A stretch of DNA of 64,000 nucleotides from Lachnospiraceae bacterium (lineage in GTDB: Bacteria; Bacillota; Clostridia; Lachnospirales; Lachnospiraceae), in contig JAIKZQ010000040.1 of NCBI GenBank assembly GCA_024682075.1, forward strand, positions 1-64,000. Direction: 5' to 3'. Both the position numbers and the translations under genes were made by a program. Positions 1-9,507 of the stretch are shown piece by piece (within the stretch, counting starts at the first letter, position 1; each line of letters starts with the position of its first letter). Below the pieces are notes generated by a model. The model was not told the DNA's origin. It was given only the letters and a program-made list of their open reading frames with translations, and did no database searches.

Positions 1-84
1 GAGAGGGTGGGATTCGAACCCACGCGCCCTTTCGGACAAACGGTTTTCAAGACCGCCTCGTTATGACCGCTTCGATACCTCTCC
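1..84 (-). tRNA. tRNA-Ser (anticodon UGA), 3' end cut by window edge
   Basis: On the minus strand the sequence folds as a class II tRNA. The acceptor strand GGAGAGG at the 5' end pairs with CCTCTC at the left edge. The anticodon stem GCGGT/ACCGT encloses the loop CTTGAAA, giving anticodon TGA. A long variable arm (TGTCCGAAAGGGCG) and a T arm GTGGG-TTCGAAT-CCCAC follow. The long variable arm and TGA anticodon identify serine. The last acceptor base, the discriminator and any CCA lie outside the window. Confidence 0.95.
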
Positions 85-303
85 AGGCTGTATTCAGCAC
101 AAAAAAATAAAAGCGCCAGCACAGCGGCAACGTTTATATTAGCAAAATCACATCCCATAGTCAACACAATTTTTCAGTTTTTTTCAACTACATATAGTAT
201 GCCCTTCACAGCCGCATAAACTCTGATAAACAAGCCATTGAGATATACCTGCGAAGAAGGCAGGGCTTCAACTTTGATAGCTATATGATGCCGAATAATA
301 AAA

Positions 304-355
304 GGGGAGCGTGAAGAAAAGTGATCAAAAACAACATTTTCTTCACGCTCTCCCC
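304..355 (-). terminator. Hairpin terminator after the 457-residue protein
   Basis: GGGGAGCGTGAAGAAAA at 304-320 is mirrored by its complement at 337-355, with a two-base bulge and a 16-base loop. Read on the minus strand the stem is followed by CCTTTTATTATT, so it can end transcription of the gene at 381-1754 before the tRNA. The rest of the 85-380 gap shows no gene. Confidence 0.6.
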
Positions 356-380
356 AAAGCGCAATAATATCGGAAGAAGA

Positions 381-1754
381 TCAAGCTTTGATACTATACT
401 TTTTGTTTTCCATAAAATCGCAGATAGCATATTCGCCTTCGGCCGTCTTGATCAAAGCGGTATGTGAATCTACGAATTGAAAGCCTTCCGGAACGCAAGA
501 TCCGGCTGTCGGAAACAATGAACGTGACGTGCCATCGGGGTTCTGATACGCGAGATCATATCCGTATCTGCTATGTGCAGTGACTTTATGGCCGTATATG
601 TCGCGAAAAGCATTACAATTACAGCCATCCATGAGTTCCATTTCATTTATTCTGTTATACTGATCCCGCTCCATGCAATCCTGATAAAAAATACGCACGA
701 GATCACCTTCTCTGTATTTTACCCCATCAACAAACTCTCTATCCTTCAGAGCAATGGTACGCTTTGCAAGATTAACTGCATAGACATCATCGGAACATAC
801 TCCTGCTCTTTCCGTAAAGTATGAATGCGGGTGAATAGTTTTAAGATAATCCTCTATTTTGAGAATTTTACCTGTTGCAAAGTAAAGAACCCTGTATATA
901 TCATACCCCGGATCCCCAATTAATATCTGGCCTTCACACACACCAAGGATGTCTTCTCCATTCTCTTTCAGCAATCTTTTTTCTCCAAGGCCATTGCAGA
1001 TCCATGTGCATTCGGATCCGTCATCACCAAGGATATAATATAATTCATCATTCCAGCAGATCATTCCCTTAATGTATTGCGGGCACTCATAATTTGATAT
1101 TGTATGAACATCAGGTGAGTCCATCGCCCACTCAAATACTGTTTCGCCGTCGGAAAAATAAACCTTATTTCCAAATTCTGCGTTTGTCATGGCCATTCCG
1201 CCTTCAACGTAGAAGCGCCCCGATTTATCATTTGAATCATAAATCAGGGAAGTTGAAGAAATGATTTTTGCAGAGTGCGTGGCTCTGTCAAAGATAACAA
1301 AATTACGCTTTTCAGACTGAAATACCACATAGTCGGAATTAGCGCATCCCCAAAGGCAGTCTGACTGCGGGAATGACCGGACCCCGGGATCATCATGCCA
1401 TGTTTCCGGATCGGGGATACCCAGGCATGAACAGCTGACCTCCACTTCTTCGGCATTAAGATTTTCTTTAATACTTTGTGAAGTATCTTCTGCCGTATAA
1501 ATATACACTGTGTTCTCAGCATCATCATACTCCAGCTCTAACACATCCCCTTCTGAAAAGTGATGGTCGTTATATAACTGTTTCAGGCCGTCAATCCGGC
1601 CCTTTGTTTTGCTGTGCATTTTAGCAGAGTATCTTTTCCCTCCAAAAACAACCGTAACCGGCATATCCAAACCGATATTTAAATCCTTTCCAGCGCAAAT
1701 AATACCGTAGGTGATATCTGTCGGTCCCAATTTTCGTTCAGTTTTTAATCTCAT
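381..1754 (-). CDS. Hypothetical protein, beta-rich C-terminal part
   Basis: A 457-residue protein that I do not recognise. There is no signal peptide or membrane segment, so it is probably cytoplasmic. Residues 1-85 form a compact basic and beta-rich stretch (KRYSAKMHSKTKGRIDGLKQL, then an acidic FSEGDVLELEYDD), which resembles small DNA-binding B3-like folds only in general character. The remaining residues are rich in aromatic and Asp/Gly positions in short strand-like blocks (YFSDGETVFEW, ICWNDELYYILGDDG), as in a beta-propeller. A Cys-rich patch (SCSCLGIPDPETW) lies near residues 107-119. The start is supported by AGGTGGAG immediately upstream. It stands alone, with a terminator after it and the hydrolase gene 52 bases downstream on the other side. 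Function unknown. Confidence 0.7.
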   Translation of the reverse strand: MRLKTERKLGPTDITYGIICAGKDLNIGLDMPVTVVFGGKRYSAKMHSKTKGRIDGLKQLYNDHHFSEGDVLELEYDDAENTVYIYTAEDTSQSIKENLNAEEVEVSCSCLGIPDPETWHDDPGVRSFPQSDCLWGCANSDYVVFQSEKRNFVIFDRATHSAKIISSTSLIYDSNDKSGRFYVEGGMAMTNAEFGNKVYFSDGETVFEWAMDSPDVHTISNYECPQYIKGMICWNDELYYILGDDGSECTWICNGLGEKRLLKENGEDILGVCEGQILIGDPGYDIYRVLYFATGKILKIEDYLKTIHPHSYFTERAGVCSDDVYAVNLAKRTIALKDREFVDGVKYREGDLVRIFYQDCMERDQYNRINEMELMDGCNCNAFRDIYGHKVTAHSRYGYDLAYQNPDGTSRSLFPTAGSCVPEGFQFVDSHTALIKTAEGEYAICDFMENKKYSIKA

Positions 1755-1806
1755 ATCTCCACCTCATTTTTAGCCACTCTTAATATGGTTTCTTTTATAA
1801 GTAAGA

Positions 1807-2445
1807 TTATCCTTGAATAATATTTTCTACTTTAACAGACGGATCTACCAGCTTTGCAAAATCATCCGCATCCGACATCTTGCCAACGGCACTTCCAAAG
1901 TGTGTGGGAATGGCAACTTCAGGCTTGATCGCATTAATAAGTTCCGCAGCCTGCTTCGAATCCATGGTATATGTGCCGCCGATGGGGATCAGTGCGATAT
2001 CGCACTTCACTCCTTTAGCTTCCTTGGTCGCATCTGTATCACCGGCAATGTAGATTCTCTTGCCGCCTGCAGTGATTATATAACCGACATTTCCGGCACT
2101 CTTAGGATGAAACGGCTTCATTATGTTATATGCCGGAACAGTCTCTATATTAAGTCCATCTATATCTGCAGCATCGTTCACCTTCACCGTAACGATCCTG
2201 TCGACAAGTCTGTCAATGCTGTGAGCCTTCTTTTCCATATTCTTGGGAACCACCAGAATGGTTTTCGCGCAGGCAACCATCGCTATGTCATCGGGAGAAA
2301 AATGATCGTAATGATCATGAGTGACAAAAATGACATCTGCGTCATGAGTTTCTTCCTTCATCTTGAACGGATCGAAATATACCGTCTTCTGATCAAAGAC
2401 TATGCGTATGCTGTTCTGGGTAAACACTGTAATATTCTCTGTCAT
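1807..2445 (-). CDS. Metallo-beta-lactamase-fold hydrolase (UlaG/YtkL-like)
   Basis: A 212-residue metal-dependent hydrolase. The zinc-binding motif HDHYDH is at residues 43-48, with later metal ligands in YIAGDTDAT and the C-terminal IPTHFG. Length and order fit the single-domain L-ascorbate-6-phosphate lactonase-like group (UlaG/YtkL), whose members mostly have unknown substrates. I chose the internal ATG at 2445 because AAGGAG lies 8 bases upstream; the longer frame would put that site inside the coding sequence. It follows the AI-2E permease by about 70 bases that contain a GC-rich hairpin. Physiological substrate unknown. Confidence 0.85.
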   Translation of the reverse strand: MTENITVFTQNSIRIVFDQKTVYFDPFKMKEETHDADVIFVTHDHYDHFSPDDIAMVACAKTILVVPKNMEKKAHSIDRLVDRIVTVKVNDAADIDGLNIETVPAYNIMKPFHPKSAGNVGYIITAGGKRIYIAGDTDATKEAKGVKCDIALIPIGGTYTMDSKQAAELINAIKPEVAIPTHFGSAVGKMSDADDFAKLVDPSVKVENIIQG

Positions 2446-2473
2446 TTCCCGTTCTCCTTCCATAATGTTTACA

Positions 2474-2498
2474 AATCCCCCGATCGGGCCGGGGGATT
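2474..2498 (-). other. Intercistronic GC-rich hairpin
   Basis: AATCCCCCG at 2474-2482 pairs with CGGGGGATT at 2490-2498 around a 7-base loop. There is no long T-run on the minus strand, so it is a weak or partial terminator, or an mRNA processing hairpin, between the permease and the hydrolase. Confidence 0.4.
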
Positions 2499-2513
2499 CG
2501 ATTCATTCAGGTA

Positions 2514-3680
2514 TCATTTTTCTTTTTCCGATTGCAGTTCTTCTTCTTTTTCGTTTTTTGCTTTCCTCTTCAGCAGCAAAGGCATTGCAAGTTCATCATA
2601 TATAAATGAGATGATTGCGGCAAACGGTATAGCAAGAACGATGCCGGCCACTCCGAACAGTTTCCCTCCGACGACGATTGATACCAGTATCCATGCCGCT
2701 GACACGCCGAGCGAACCGCCAAAGAGCTTGGGCTTAAGAATATAACCGTCTATAAGCTGAAGGACTAATGTGAAGATAAGGAAGATCAGTGCCTGCATCG
2801 GATCGACCAGCACGAGAATGAAAGCTCCTATTCCGGCACCAATGAAGGGTCCGAATGTAGGGATCAGGTTCGTAACGCCGACCAGCACGGATATAAGCGA
2901 AATGTATGGCATCTTCACTATTACCATGAACAAGGCATTTACCACACCTACTATAATTCCGTCCAGAACATCAAAGCCGATATACCTGATCAGGATCTCG
3001 TGACACTTTTTCCAGAATGACGAGTGTGCGGCATAGGCCTTGTCCGTAAGGATCGCATGACGGAATCTTTTCAGCCCCATCCTGAAACTCTCCTTATCGG
3101 AAAGGAAGTACACCGCAAGGATGAATCCGATCACCAGATTAAAAAGACTGCTTCCGACGGTTACGGATGTGCTGAGTATGGTACCCATGTTTTCGGGAAT
3201 GTCCGCAAGAAGATCTGACAAAGCCTTCTCTATTGCTTTTTCTATACCCGCCGCATCGATTCCGTACCTGGCAAGGCTGAGTGACATCCTGTCTATGTTG
3301 GCTTCGAGATTTTCCATGTATTGCGGAACATTCGAAACCAAAAGTGAGATGCTCTTGATGAGCGAAGGAACAAGTGCAACCAGCAAAAGCACAATTGCGA
3401 TCACCACAAGAAGCACTGTTGTTATGACAGAAAGTGAATGTCTTAACTTTTCTCTCTTGATCTTGTCAAATATCTTTCTCTCAAAATGATTACACAGAGG
3501 GTTCATAAGATAGGCCATGACAGCCCCGCATATCACCGGAGATATGACGCTCTTAAAAGCAGAGAAAAAGCTGCCTATGCCCTGCATGTGTGTAAGCAGT
3601 ACGAAGAGTACCACACCCACGCATGCCGCAAAGGTATATGCAAACCAGTTTTTTTCCAGCAGTTCCTTGAATTTTTTCAT
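2514..3680 (-). CDS. AI-2E family transporter (PerM/YtvI-like permease)
   Basis: A 388-residue integral membrane protein with about eight hydrophobic segments: pairs near residues 15-70, one around 68-95, and a block from about 180 to 360. It also has the family-like NLIPTFGPFIGAGIGA stretch and a loop that precedes LVDPMQALIFL. Length and layout match the AI-2E/PerM superfamily, whose members move small molecules or act as Na+/H+ antiporters; the substrate cannot be read from sequence. The C-terminus is charged (KRKAKNEKEEELQSEKEK). AGGAAGG precedes the ATG. It follows tex by 33 bases and probably shares its transcript. Confidence 0.85.
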   Translation of the reverse strand: MKKFKELLEKNWFAYTFAACVGVVLFVLLTHMQGIGSFFSAFKSVISPVICGAVMAYLMNPLCNHFERKIFDKIKREKLRHSLSVITTVLLVVIAIVLLLVALVPSLIKSISLLVSNVPQYMENLEANIDRMSLSLARYGIDAAGIEKAIEKALSDLLADIPENMGTILSTSVTVGSSLFNLVIGFILAVYFLSDKESFRMGLKRFRHAILTDKAYAAHSSFWKKCHEILIRYIGFDVLDGIIVGVVNALFMVIVKMPYISLISVLVGVTNLIPTFGPFIGAGIGAFILVLVDPMQALIFLIFTLVLQLIDGYILKPKLFGGSLGVSAAWILVSIVVGGKLFGVAGIVLAIPFAAIISFIYDELAMPLLLKRKAKNEKEEELQSEKEK

Positions 3681-3713
3681 GACAGCCTTCCTATAAATGA
3701 ATAAACGATACTA

Positions 3714-6101
3714 TCACTTTTTCTTCTGATGCGCGAGAATGTAACCGATAGTGCCGGGAGCAAATTCTTCCTTGTGAGAAGGACCCGGTCTTCTGCCGTC
3801 TCTTCTCGGCCTGTCACTGTCTTCCCTGCGCCTGCGGTCGTTAACATTTTTGCCGGGTGCGGAATTCTTCGCAGGAGCACCTGCACCCGGTGTCTTCTTT
3901 TCACCGCTTCCATCATCATCCATTCTCATGGACAGCGAAATTCTCTGTTTGGCGACATCAACGTCAATGACACGCACTTCAACAACATCTCCTACCGAAA
4001 CAACTTCAAGAGGATGTTTGATATATCTGTCGGTCATCCTGGAAATATGAACAAGTCCGTCCTGGTGGACGCCGATATCAACAAACGCGCCAAAGTCTAT
4101 GACGTTTCTTACCGTTCCCTTAAGGATCATTCCGGGCTTAAGATCCTTGATGTCAAGGACATCACTTCTCAGCACGGGCTTGGGCATATCTTCTCTGGGA
4201 TCTCTTCCGGGTTTTTCCAGTTCGTGGAATATGTCAGTAAGGGTGATCTCGCCGATACCGAGTTCTTCGGAAAGCTTAATCTTATCGGCAGTCATCTCGT
4301 ATGCCTTTATAGCCTTCTCATCCCTTATCTCGCATCCCATTTTATCCAGAAGTTTTCTGGCAGCATCATAACTTTCGGGATGAACGGATGTCTGGTCAAG
4401 CGGATCCTTTCCTCCGTTTATCCTGAGGAAACCCGCGCACTGCTCAAACGCCTTGGGTCCGAGCTTGGGAACTTTCTTAAGCTGTGCCCTGGATTCAAAG
4501 CGGCCGTTCTCTTCTCTGTATGTAACGATATTCTTGGCAAGAGCTACGGAAATTCCGGATACATATTTAAGAAGCGCGGCAGAAGCGGTGTTCAGATCAA
4601 CTCCAACACTGTTTACCGCATCCTCAACCACTCCGCCCAGTGTCTCGGAAAGTTTTTTCTGATCACAGTCATGCTGATACTGGCCAACGCCGATCGACTG
4701 CGGATCGATCTTGACAAGTTCCGCGAGAGGATCCTGAACCCTCCTTGCGATTGATGTGGCACTTCTCTGTCCGACATCAAAATTGGGGAATTCCTCGGTT
4801 GCAAGAGCACTGGCGGAATAAACCGATGCACCCGCCTCATTGGTGATCACGTACTGAACATGTGCTTCAGGGATCTCGCTTATCAGTTCCGCAATGATCG
4901 CTTCGGATTCTCTGGAAGCCGTTCCGTTTCCTACAGAGATCAGATTGATCCCGTATTTCTTTATAAGCCCCTTAACTATGCGTTTGGATTCTTCCACTTT
5001 ATTCTGAGGCTCTGTGGGATATATGACAATGGTGTCAAGTACCTTGCCGGTAGGATCCACAACAGCAAGCTTACATCCCGTCCTGAACGCAGGATCCCAT
5101 CCGAGAACAGTGCATCCGGCAATGGGAGGCTGCATCAGCAGCTGTTTCAGGTTCTTGCCGAATACATCTATCGCTCCGTCCTCAGCTCTGGAAGTAAGAT
5201 CACTTCTGATGTCTCTTTCGACAGCAGGAGCAATGAGTCTGTCATATGCATCACTGATGGCATTTTTAAGCACAGGTGTGGTGTATGCATTGTCGGATGT
5301 GATGATCTTCTTCTCAAGATAGCCTATGGCATTCTCTACAGGTGCCTGCACGGAAACAGTGAGAACTTTTTCAGCCTCGCCCCTGTTAAGCGCAAGTATT
5401 CTGTGGCCCGCAACCTTGCTGACCGGCTCGGAATAATCGTAATAATTCGCGTACACCGAATCTGCCTGGGGATCCTTGGCAGATGAAACGATAAGTCCCT
5501 CGGAAACGGTAAGTTCTCTGATGAAGCTTCTGTTCTCGGCATCATCCGAGATCCTCTCGGCTATGATGTCACATGCACCGGCAATTGCCGCAGGAACATC
5601 GGGAACTTCCTTCTCGGCTGCTTTAACTGCAGCTTCCTTGGTATCGTTCTCAGGCTGTATCTTGCCCGTGACATACTTAGCCGCTTCGTCTTCAACGGGG
5701 GATGATGTATTCTGAAGCAGGATGAATTCAGCCAGCGGTTCAAGTCCTCTGGCCTTTGCAGCGGATGCCCTGGTCTTTTTCTTCTGTTTATATGGTCTGT
5801 AAAGATCTTCAAGCGTAACGAGTTTCTCGGCAGCTTCGATCTTTGCTTTAAGTTCGTCGGTGAGCTTGCCCTGTTCGTCGATGGCTGCAATGACAGACGC
5901 CTTTTTCTCTTCGAGGTTTCTCAGATACACGAGCCTTTCATGAAGAGTCCTGAGCTGTTCGTCATTCAATGAACCGGTCACTTCTTTTCTGTACCTGGCA
6001 ATGAACGGAATGGTATTTCCTTCGTCGATCAGTCCCACTGCCGCATCAACCTGCGACTTTCTGATCTGTAATTCTTCGGCGATCTTAAGAGATATGTCCA
6101 C
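3714..6101 (-). CDS. tex: Tex-like RNA-binding transcription accessory protein
   Basis: About 795 residues. The order is an N-terminal helical Tex domain, a YqgF/RNase H-like domain (VLGWDPAFRTGCKLAVVDP), helix-hairpin-helix repeats (VGVDLNTASAALLKYVSGI; LKKVPKLGPKAFEQCAGFL), and an S1 RNA-binding domain near the C-terminus (ILKGTVRNVIDFGAFVDIG). A basic, Arg/Asp-rich tail follows. Tex proteins bind nucleic acids and affect transcription and stress or toxin phenotypes. The start is a GTG at 6101, because GGAGG lies 6 bases upstream; an upstream in-frame ATG lacks a ribosome binding site. The frame overlaps the end of ispD by 17 bases, suggesting coupled translation. Confidence 0.95.
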   Translation of the reverse strand: MDISLKIAEELQIRKSQVDAAVGLIDEGNTIPFIARYRKEVTGSLNDEQLRTLHERLVYLRNLEEKKASVIAAIDEQGKLTDELKAKIEAAEKLVTLEDLYRPYKQKKKTRASAAKARGLEPLAEFILLQNTSSPVEDEAAKYVTGKIQPENDTKEAAVKAAEKEVPDVPAAIAGACDIIAERISDDAENRSFIRELTVSEGLIVSSAKDPQADSVYANYYDYSEPVSKVAGHRILALNRGEAEKVLTVSVQAPVENAIGYLEKKIITSDNAYTTPVLKNAISDAYDRLIAPAVERDIRSDLTSRAEDGAIDVFGKNLKQLLMQPPIAGCTVLGWDPAFRTGCKLAVVDPTGKVLDTIVIYPTEPQNKVEESKRIVKGLIKKYGINLISVGNGTASRESEAIIAELISEIPEAHVQYVITNEAGASVYSASALATEEFPNFDVGQRSATSIARRVQDPLAELVKIDPQSIGVGQYQHDCDQKKLSETLGGVVEDAVNSVGVDLNTASAALLKYVSGISVALAKNIVTYREENGRFESRAQLKKVPKLGPKAFEQCAGFLRINGGKDPLDQTSVHPESYDAARKLLDKMGCEIRDEKAIKAYEMTADKIKLSEELGIGEITLTDIFHELEKPGRDPREDMPKPVLRSDVLDIKDLKPGMILKGTVRNVIDFGAFVDIGVHQDGLVHISRMTDRYIKHPLEVVSVGDVVEVRVIDVDVAKQRISLSMRMDDDGSGEKKTPGAGAPAKNSAPGKNVNDRRRREDSDRPRRDGRRPGPSHKEEFAPGTIGYILAHQKKK

Positions 6102-6858
6102 TTCTTTCCTCCAAAATCCTTTCTGCAATGATAATATCTTCGGGAGTAGTTACTTTCAAGTTTTCATAACTCCCCATGACGAGCTTTATCCTAGTATCGG
6201 TAAATAGACTTACCATCCTCGCATCATCCGTTATCCCGGACAAGCGTTCTTTGACCTTTGGATCATCGGATGACATTTCCTCTTTCACTCTCCGGCAGAC
6301 ATCAAATAATATCCGCGAGTCAAAAACCTGAGGAGTCTGCATGCACCACACTTTGCTGCGTGGCGGTTCGCTTGTGACTATGCCGTCTTCGCCGGCCAGC
6401 TTTACCGTATCCTTGCTCGGAACAGCCGCAACGCACCCACCGGTTTCCGTGACGCCTTCAAGACATCTTTCTATTATCCCGTCATCCAGAAACGGCCGTG
6501 CGCCGTCATGGATAAGTATCACCTCGGGGCCGCCGTCAAAAGCCTCACAGCTCCCGTTTTTTTCACTAAGTGCCAGAACCCCGTTCACCACGGAAAGAAA
6601 TCTTTCTTTTCCTCCGGAAGTTATGTGAGACACTTTATCGAATCCGTTTCTGTCAACAATGTCCCTGATGACGGGGATGTCATCAGAACTGGAAACAAGC
6701 ACGACTTCATCGATCAGTTCCGATCTCTGCACAGTGTTCAGCGCATGCCATATGAGCGGCTTATCTCCGAGCATCATGAACTGTTTGGGTACATCGGAGT
6801 GCATCCTGCTCCCCCTGCCGCCCGCAAGGAGCACAAGGGCATTTTTCTTACGTTTCAT
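6085..6858 (-). CDS. ispD: 2-C-methyl-D-erythritol 4-phosphate cytidylyltransferase
   Basis: A 257-residue enzyme that joins CTP and MEP to form CDP-methylerythritol in the non-mevalonate isoprenoid pathway. The nucleotide-binding start [10 protein letters not shown] with VPKQF just after it, the central [10 protein letters not shown] and the VPSKDTVK segment are the usual IspD signatures. It is slightly longer than the typical 225-240 residues because of an insertion around [13 protein letters not shown]. The start overlaps the end of tsaD by 11 bases and its end overlaps tex by 17 bases, so it sits in a continuous transcript. Confidence 0.93.
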   Translation of the reverse strand: MKRKKNALVLLAGGRGSRMHSDVPKQFMMLGDKPLIWHALNTVQRSELIDEVVLVSSSDDIPVIRDIVDRNGFDKVSHITSGGKERFLSVVNGVLALSEKNGSCEAFDGGPEVILIHDGARPFLDDGIIERCLEGVTETGGCVAAVPSKDTVKLAGEDGIVTSEPPRSKVWCMQTPQVFDSRILFDVCRRVKEEMSSDDPKVKERLSGITDDARMVSLFTDTRIKLVMGSYENLKVTTPEDIIIAERILEERSGHIS

Positions 6859-7912
6859 ATTTCATAACGCCCTTTCTGTCCCCTATAGACAGACCGGGAA
6901 CCGCATTCAGATCAAGTCCGCTTCGATAGCCGAGCAGATACTCATACGATCCGGCAACCCCTATCATCGCACCGTTATCCGTGCAGTATACAGGCTGCGG
7001 CCTGATAAATTCTATCCCGCGAAGCGAGCATTCTTTCTCGAATGTATTGCGAAGTGCTGAATTGGAAGCAACGCCTCCGGCAATAGCGAATTTTGTGACA
7101 CCTCTGTCAGTTGCCGCCTGCATGCTGTGACCAACAAGTGTGTCAACGACTGCTTTTTGAAACGACGCCGCCACATCCGCTTTATTTATCTCTTCCCCTT
7201 TCATCTTGCAGGAATTAAGATAATTCAGCACGGCTGACTTAAGTCCGCTGAACGAAAAATCATATTCATTCTCCCTGACCTTGGCTCTGGGAAAATCGAT
7301 CGCTTCCGGATCACCTTTAAGCGCTTCCCTGTCAATCTTGGGGCCGCCGGGATATCCCAGGCCTATTGCTCTTGCAACCTTATCAAATGCCTCACCCGCA
7401 GCATCATCACGGGTCCTTGCAATGATCTCATATTCACCATAGCCGGTAACGTTGACAAGATGGGAATGTCCTCCCGATGCAACAAGACACATGAACGGAG
7501 GCTCCAAAGAATCGTTATCTATGAAGTTGGCACAGATATGTCCTTCTATATGATTGACGCCAACCACCGGGATTCCGGCCGACCATCCGAGTGCCTTGGC
7601 AAAAGAAACACCTACCAGAAGAGCTCCCACGAGTCCGGGGCCGTATGTAACTGCGATCGCATCCATATCCTCAAGCTTCTTGCCGGCTTCCGAAAGAGCG
7701 CGTCTCACAACGGTATTGATCTTTTCAACATGTCCTCTTGATGCGATCTCCGGGACAACGCCGCCGTATACCGTGTGAAGGTCGATCTGGGAATGGATGA
7801 CCAAAGAGAGCACTTCTCTGCATCCTTTGATCACCGAGGCCGAAGTCTCGTCGCAGGATGACTCAATGCCCAGAACCAGCAGATCTTTATTTTCTGAAGA
7901 AATAATACTCAT
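6848..7912 (-). CDS. tsaD: tRNA N6-threonylcarbamoyladenosine transferase subunit TsaD
   Basis: A 354-residue Kae1/Qri7-family ATPase fold. It transfers the threonylcarbamoyl group to A37 of ANN-decoding tRNAs, working with TsaB and TsaE, both encoded upstream in the same block. The metal-binding HIEGH is at residues 121-125, the N-terminal [12 protein letters not shown] is intact, and GGVASN lies near the C-terminus. I chose the ATG at 7912; a TTG nine bases earlier is the alternative. No strong ribosome binding site is seen, so translation may depend on coupling to the gene that stops just upstream at 7922. TsaC/Sua5, needed for the first step, is not in this window. Confidence 0.95.
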   Translation of the reverse strand: MSIISSENKDLLVLGIESSCDETSASVIKGCREVLSLVIHSQIDLHTVYGGVVPEIASRGHVEKINTVVRRALSEAGKKLEDMDAIAVTYGPGLVGALLVGVSFAKALGWSAGIPVVGVNHIEGHICANFIDNDSLEPPFMCLVASGGHSHLVNVTGYGEYEIIARTRDDAAGEAFDKVARAIGLGYPGGPKIDREALKGDPEAIDFPRAKVRENEYDFSFSGLKSAVLNYLNSCKMKGEEINKADVAASFQKAVVDTLVGHSMQAATDRGVTKFAIAGGVASNSALRNTFEKECSLRGIEFIRPQPVYCTDNGAMIGVAGSYEYLLGYRSGLDLNAVPGLSIGDRKGVMKYET

Positions 7913-7921
7913 GTCATTCAA

Positions 7922-8542
7922 TCAATCATTTGCAGCCGGGGATTCGGTGCCCGATGCACCTTCACCGGTCAGGTCCACATTTTCCATCAGATCCCATCCG
8001 TAAATCTTCCATCTCTTGTCAGAAGGATCCTTTCTGAGAAGATAGATCAGCCTGAGTGTGTAGTTGTTACCGTTTTCGCTGACATTATACGTGCACAAAA
8101 GTCTTGCAAACTGGAATCCGTTTCTCTCGTAATAATCCACATTGGCAGCAGAAGCGACTGACTGATTGGTTATCTTACGTCCCGCTTCCCTGTATTCCTC
8201 GATATCGGCATGCAGCCTGATAAGATATGTTCCGACTTCGTTGATAGCCTGAAGATCCGGATCAAAAAGTTCCCTTGCCCTGATCCCGAGAGAATCTATT
8301 TCCTCATCGGTAACTTCATCCATGTAATAACACAGCATGATATCGTTGTAATACTTCATCACTTCCTTGGGAGTCGGAGGGTAATCGGTAGCAAGATCCC
8401 TGGACAGCACCCTTTCAACGGGTGTCATCTCAGGGTCCTTCCCTGCTTCCCTTGCCTTTCCTGCCAGATAGGAATAATACCCTACCAGGCCAAAGACCAG
8501 GATCAGTATGATGATTGTCACTCTAATCTGTCCGGACTTCAT
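7922..8542 (-). CDS. Small membrane-anchored protein of unknown function in the t6A operon
   Basis: A 206-residue protein with one N-terminal membrane segment (residues 8-26, VTIIILILVFGLVGYYSYL) and an outside domain rich in charged residues. It resembles a Lachnospiraceae-restricted family that I recall as DUF6715, unverified. Visible elements are PPTPKEVMKYYNDIMLCYY and, near the end, NYTLRLIYLLRKDP followed by a WKIYGWDL strand. The start is supported by AAGGAACCC ahead of the ATG. It lies between rnz and tsaD and ends 9 bases before tsaD starts, so it may couple translation into tsaD. No enzymatic motif is visible. Confidence 0.75.
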   Translation of the reverse strand: MKSGQIRVTIIILILVFGLVGYYSYLAGKAREAGKDPEMTPVERVLSRDLATDYPPTPKEVMKYYNDIMLCYYMDEVTDEEIDSLGIRARELFDPDLQAINEVGTYLIRLHADIEEYREAGRKITNQSVASAANVDYYERNGFQFARLLCTYNVSENGNNYTLRLIYLLRKDPSDKRWKIYGWDLMENVDLTGEGASGTESPAAND

Positions 8543-8571
8543 GGGTTCCTTCCCAAATCAATGTTTCTGGT

Positions 8572-9480
8572 TCATTCCTCAAAGTTCAGTTCAATCGTCT
8601 CCCCGTCTTTGGGTATCACCGCACCGGGGAATATGCTTTTAACCGAATTCAGATATCTCTCAGCCCTTCCGATCGAGGGCGAAAAATGCGTGAGCCATAA
8701 CCCGGCCACGCCGGCATCGGCTGCGATCTGTGCAGCCTCCTGCATTGTCATATGTTTCTTCTTAAGCGCCTTGGGAGCATCTTCGGCATCTCCGTACATG
8801 CCCTCCAGTATGCACAGGTCGCTTCCCACGGCATTCTCTGCGATCGCGGGAACAGGTCTTGTGTCGGTGCAATAAGTGATCTTGATGCCTTTTCTGTCAG
8901 GCCCCATGACCATTGAGGGTTCATACACCCTGTCTCCCGCATCGATCGTCTCTCCGTTTTGAAGCCTGCTCCAGAACTCCAGCGGTATGTTTTCCCTGAC
9001 AGCCGCATCCCTGTCAAAACGTCCGGCTCTGTCCACTTCAAAAGTATATCCGTAACAGATAATGCTGTGGCTGACCTTAAAAGCCTTAAGCCTGTAACCG
9101 AACATCTCAAAGGTCTCCTCACTTCCGGAAAATTCCTTCAATATCACTTCGAAGGGAAGTTCGGGAGCAATGACCCTGAGTCCCGAAACAACTCTCTCAA
9201 GCCCCTTGGGACCTATTATCGTAACAGGAGAAGTCCTGTCGGAATTGGCCATGTCCAGCAAAAGACCGGGAAGACCGCTGATATGATCGGCATGATAATG
9301 GGTAAAACAGATCACATCTATGGGATTGGGGCTCCATCCTCTCTGCCTCATGGCAATCTGGGTTCCTTCGCCGCAATCGATCAGAAGAGAACTTCCGTTA
9401 TATCTGACCATCAGTGACGTCAGCCATCTGTATGGAAGAGGCATCATGCCTCCCGTGCCGAGCAGAGTAACATCAACCAT
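8572..9480 (-). CDS. rnz: Ribonuclease Z (tRNA 3' endonuclease)
   Basis: A 302-residue metallo-beta-lactamase-fold nuclease that trims tRNA precursors after the discriminator base. The metal site HYHADH is at residues 61-66, preceded by LLIDCGEGTQIAM. Further ligands are in YCTDTRP and the C-terminal LTHFSPS, and an exosite-like arm lies around residues 150-200. Length fits the short bacterial RNase Z form. It stands between rimI and the small membrane protein, so tRNA end processing and tRNA A37 modification are encoded together. Confidence 0.93.
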   Translation of the reverse strand: MVDVTLLGTGGMMPLPYRWLTSLMVRYNGSSLLIDCGEGTQIAMRQRGWSPNPIDVICFTHYHADHISGLPGLLLDMANSDRTSPVTIIGPKGLERVVSGLRVIAPELPFEVILKEFSGSEETFEMFGYRLKAFKVSHSIICYGYTFEVDRAGRFDRDAAVRENIPLEFWSRLQNGETIDAGDRVYEPSMVMGPDRKGIKITYCTDTRPVPAIAENAVGSDLCILEGMYGDAEDAPKALKKKHMTMQEAAQIAADAGVAGLWLTHFSPSIGRAERYLNSVKSIFPGAVIPKDGETIELNFEE

Positions 9481-9507
9481 TTATACAAACTCCGAATACT
9501 GTTTCAT

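Noticed and set aside
1..84. tRNA-Ser as an integration site with an inserted island
   Set aside because: The neighbouring genes on the visible side lie at the 5' end of the tRNA, no integrase or repeated tRNA end is seen, and the 3' end is outside the window.
1813..2745. 310-codon plus-strand open frame
   Set aside because: Antisense to the metallo-beta-lactamase-fold and AI-2E genes, with no ribosome binding site and no recognisable family; a shadow frame.
3729..4754. 341-codon plus-strand open frame
   Set aside because: Antisense to tex, whose domains are complete on the other strand.
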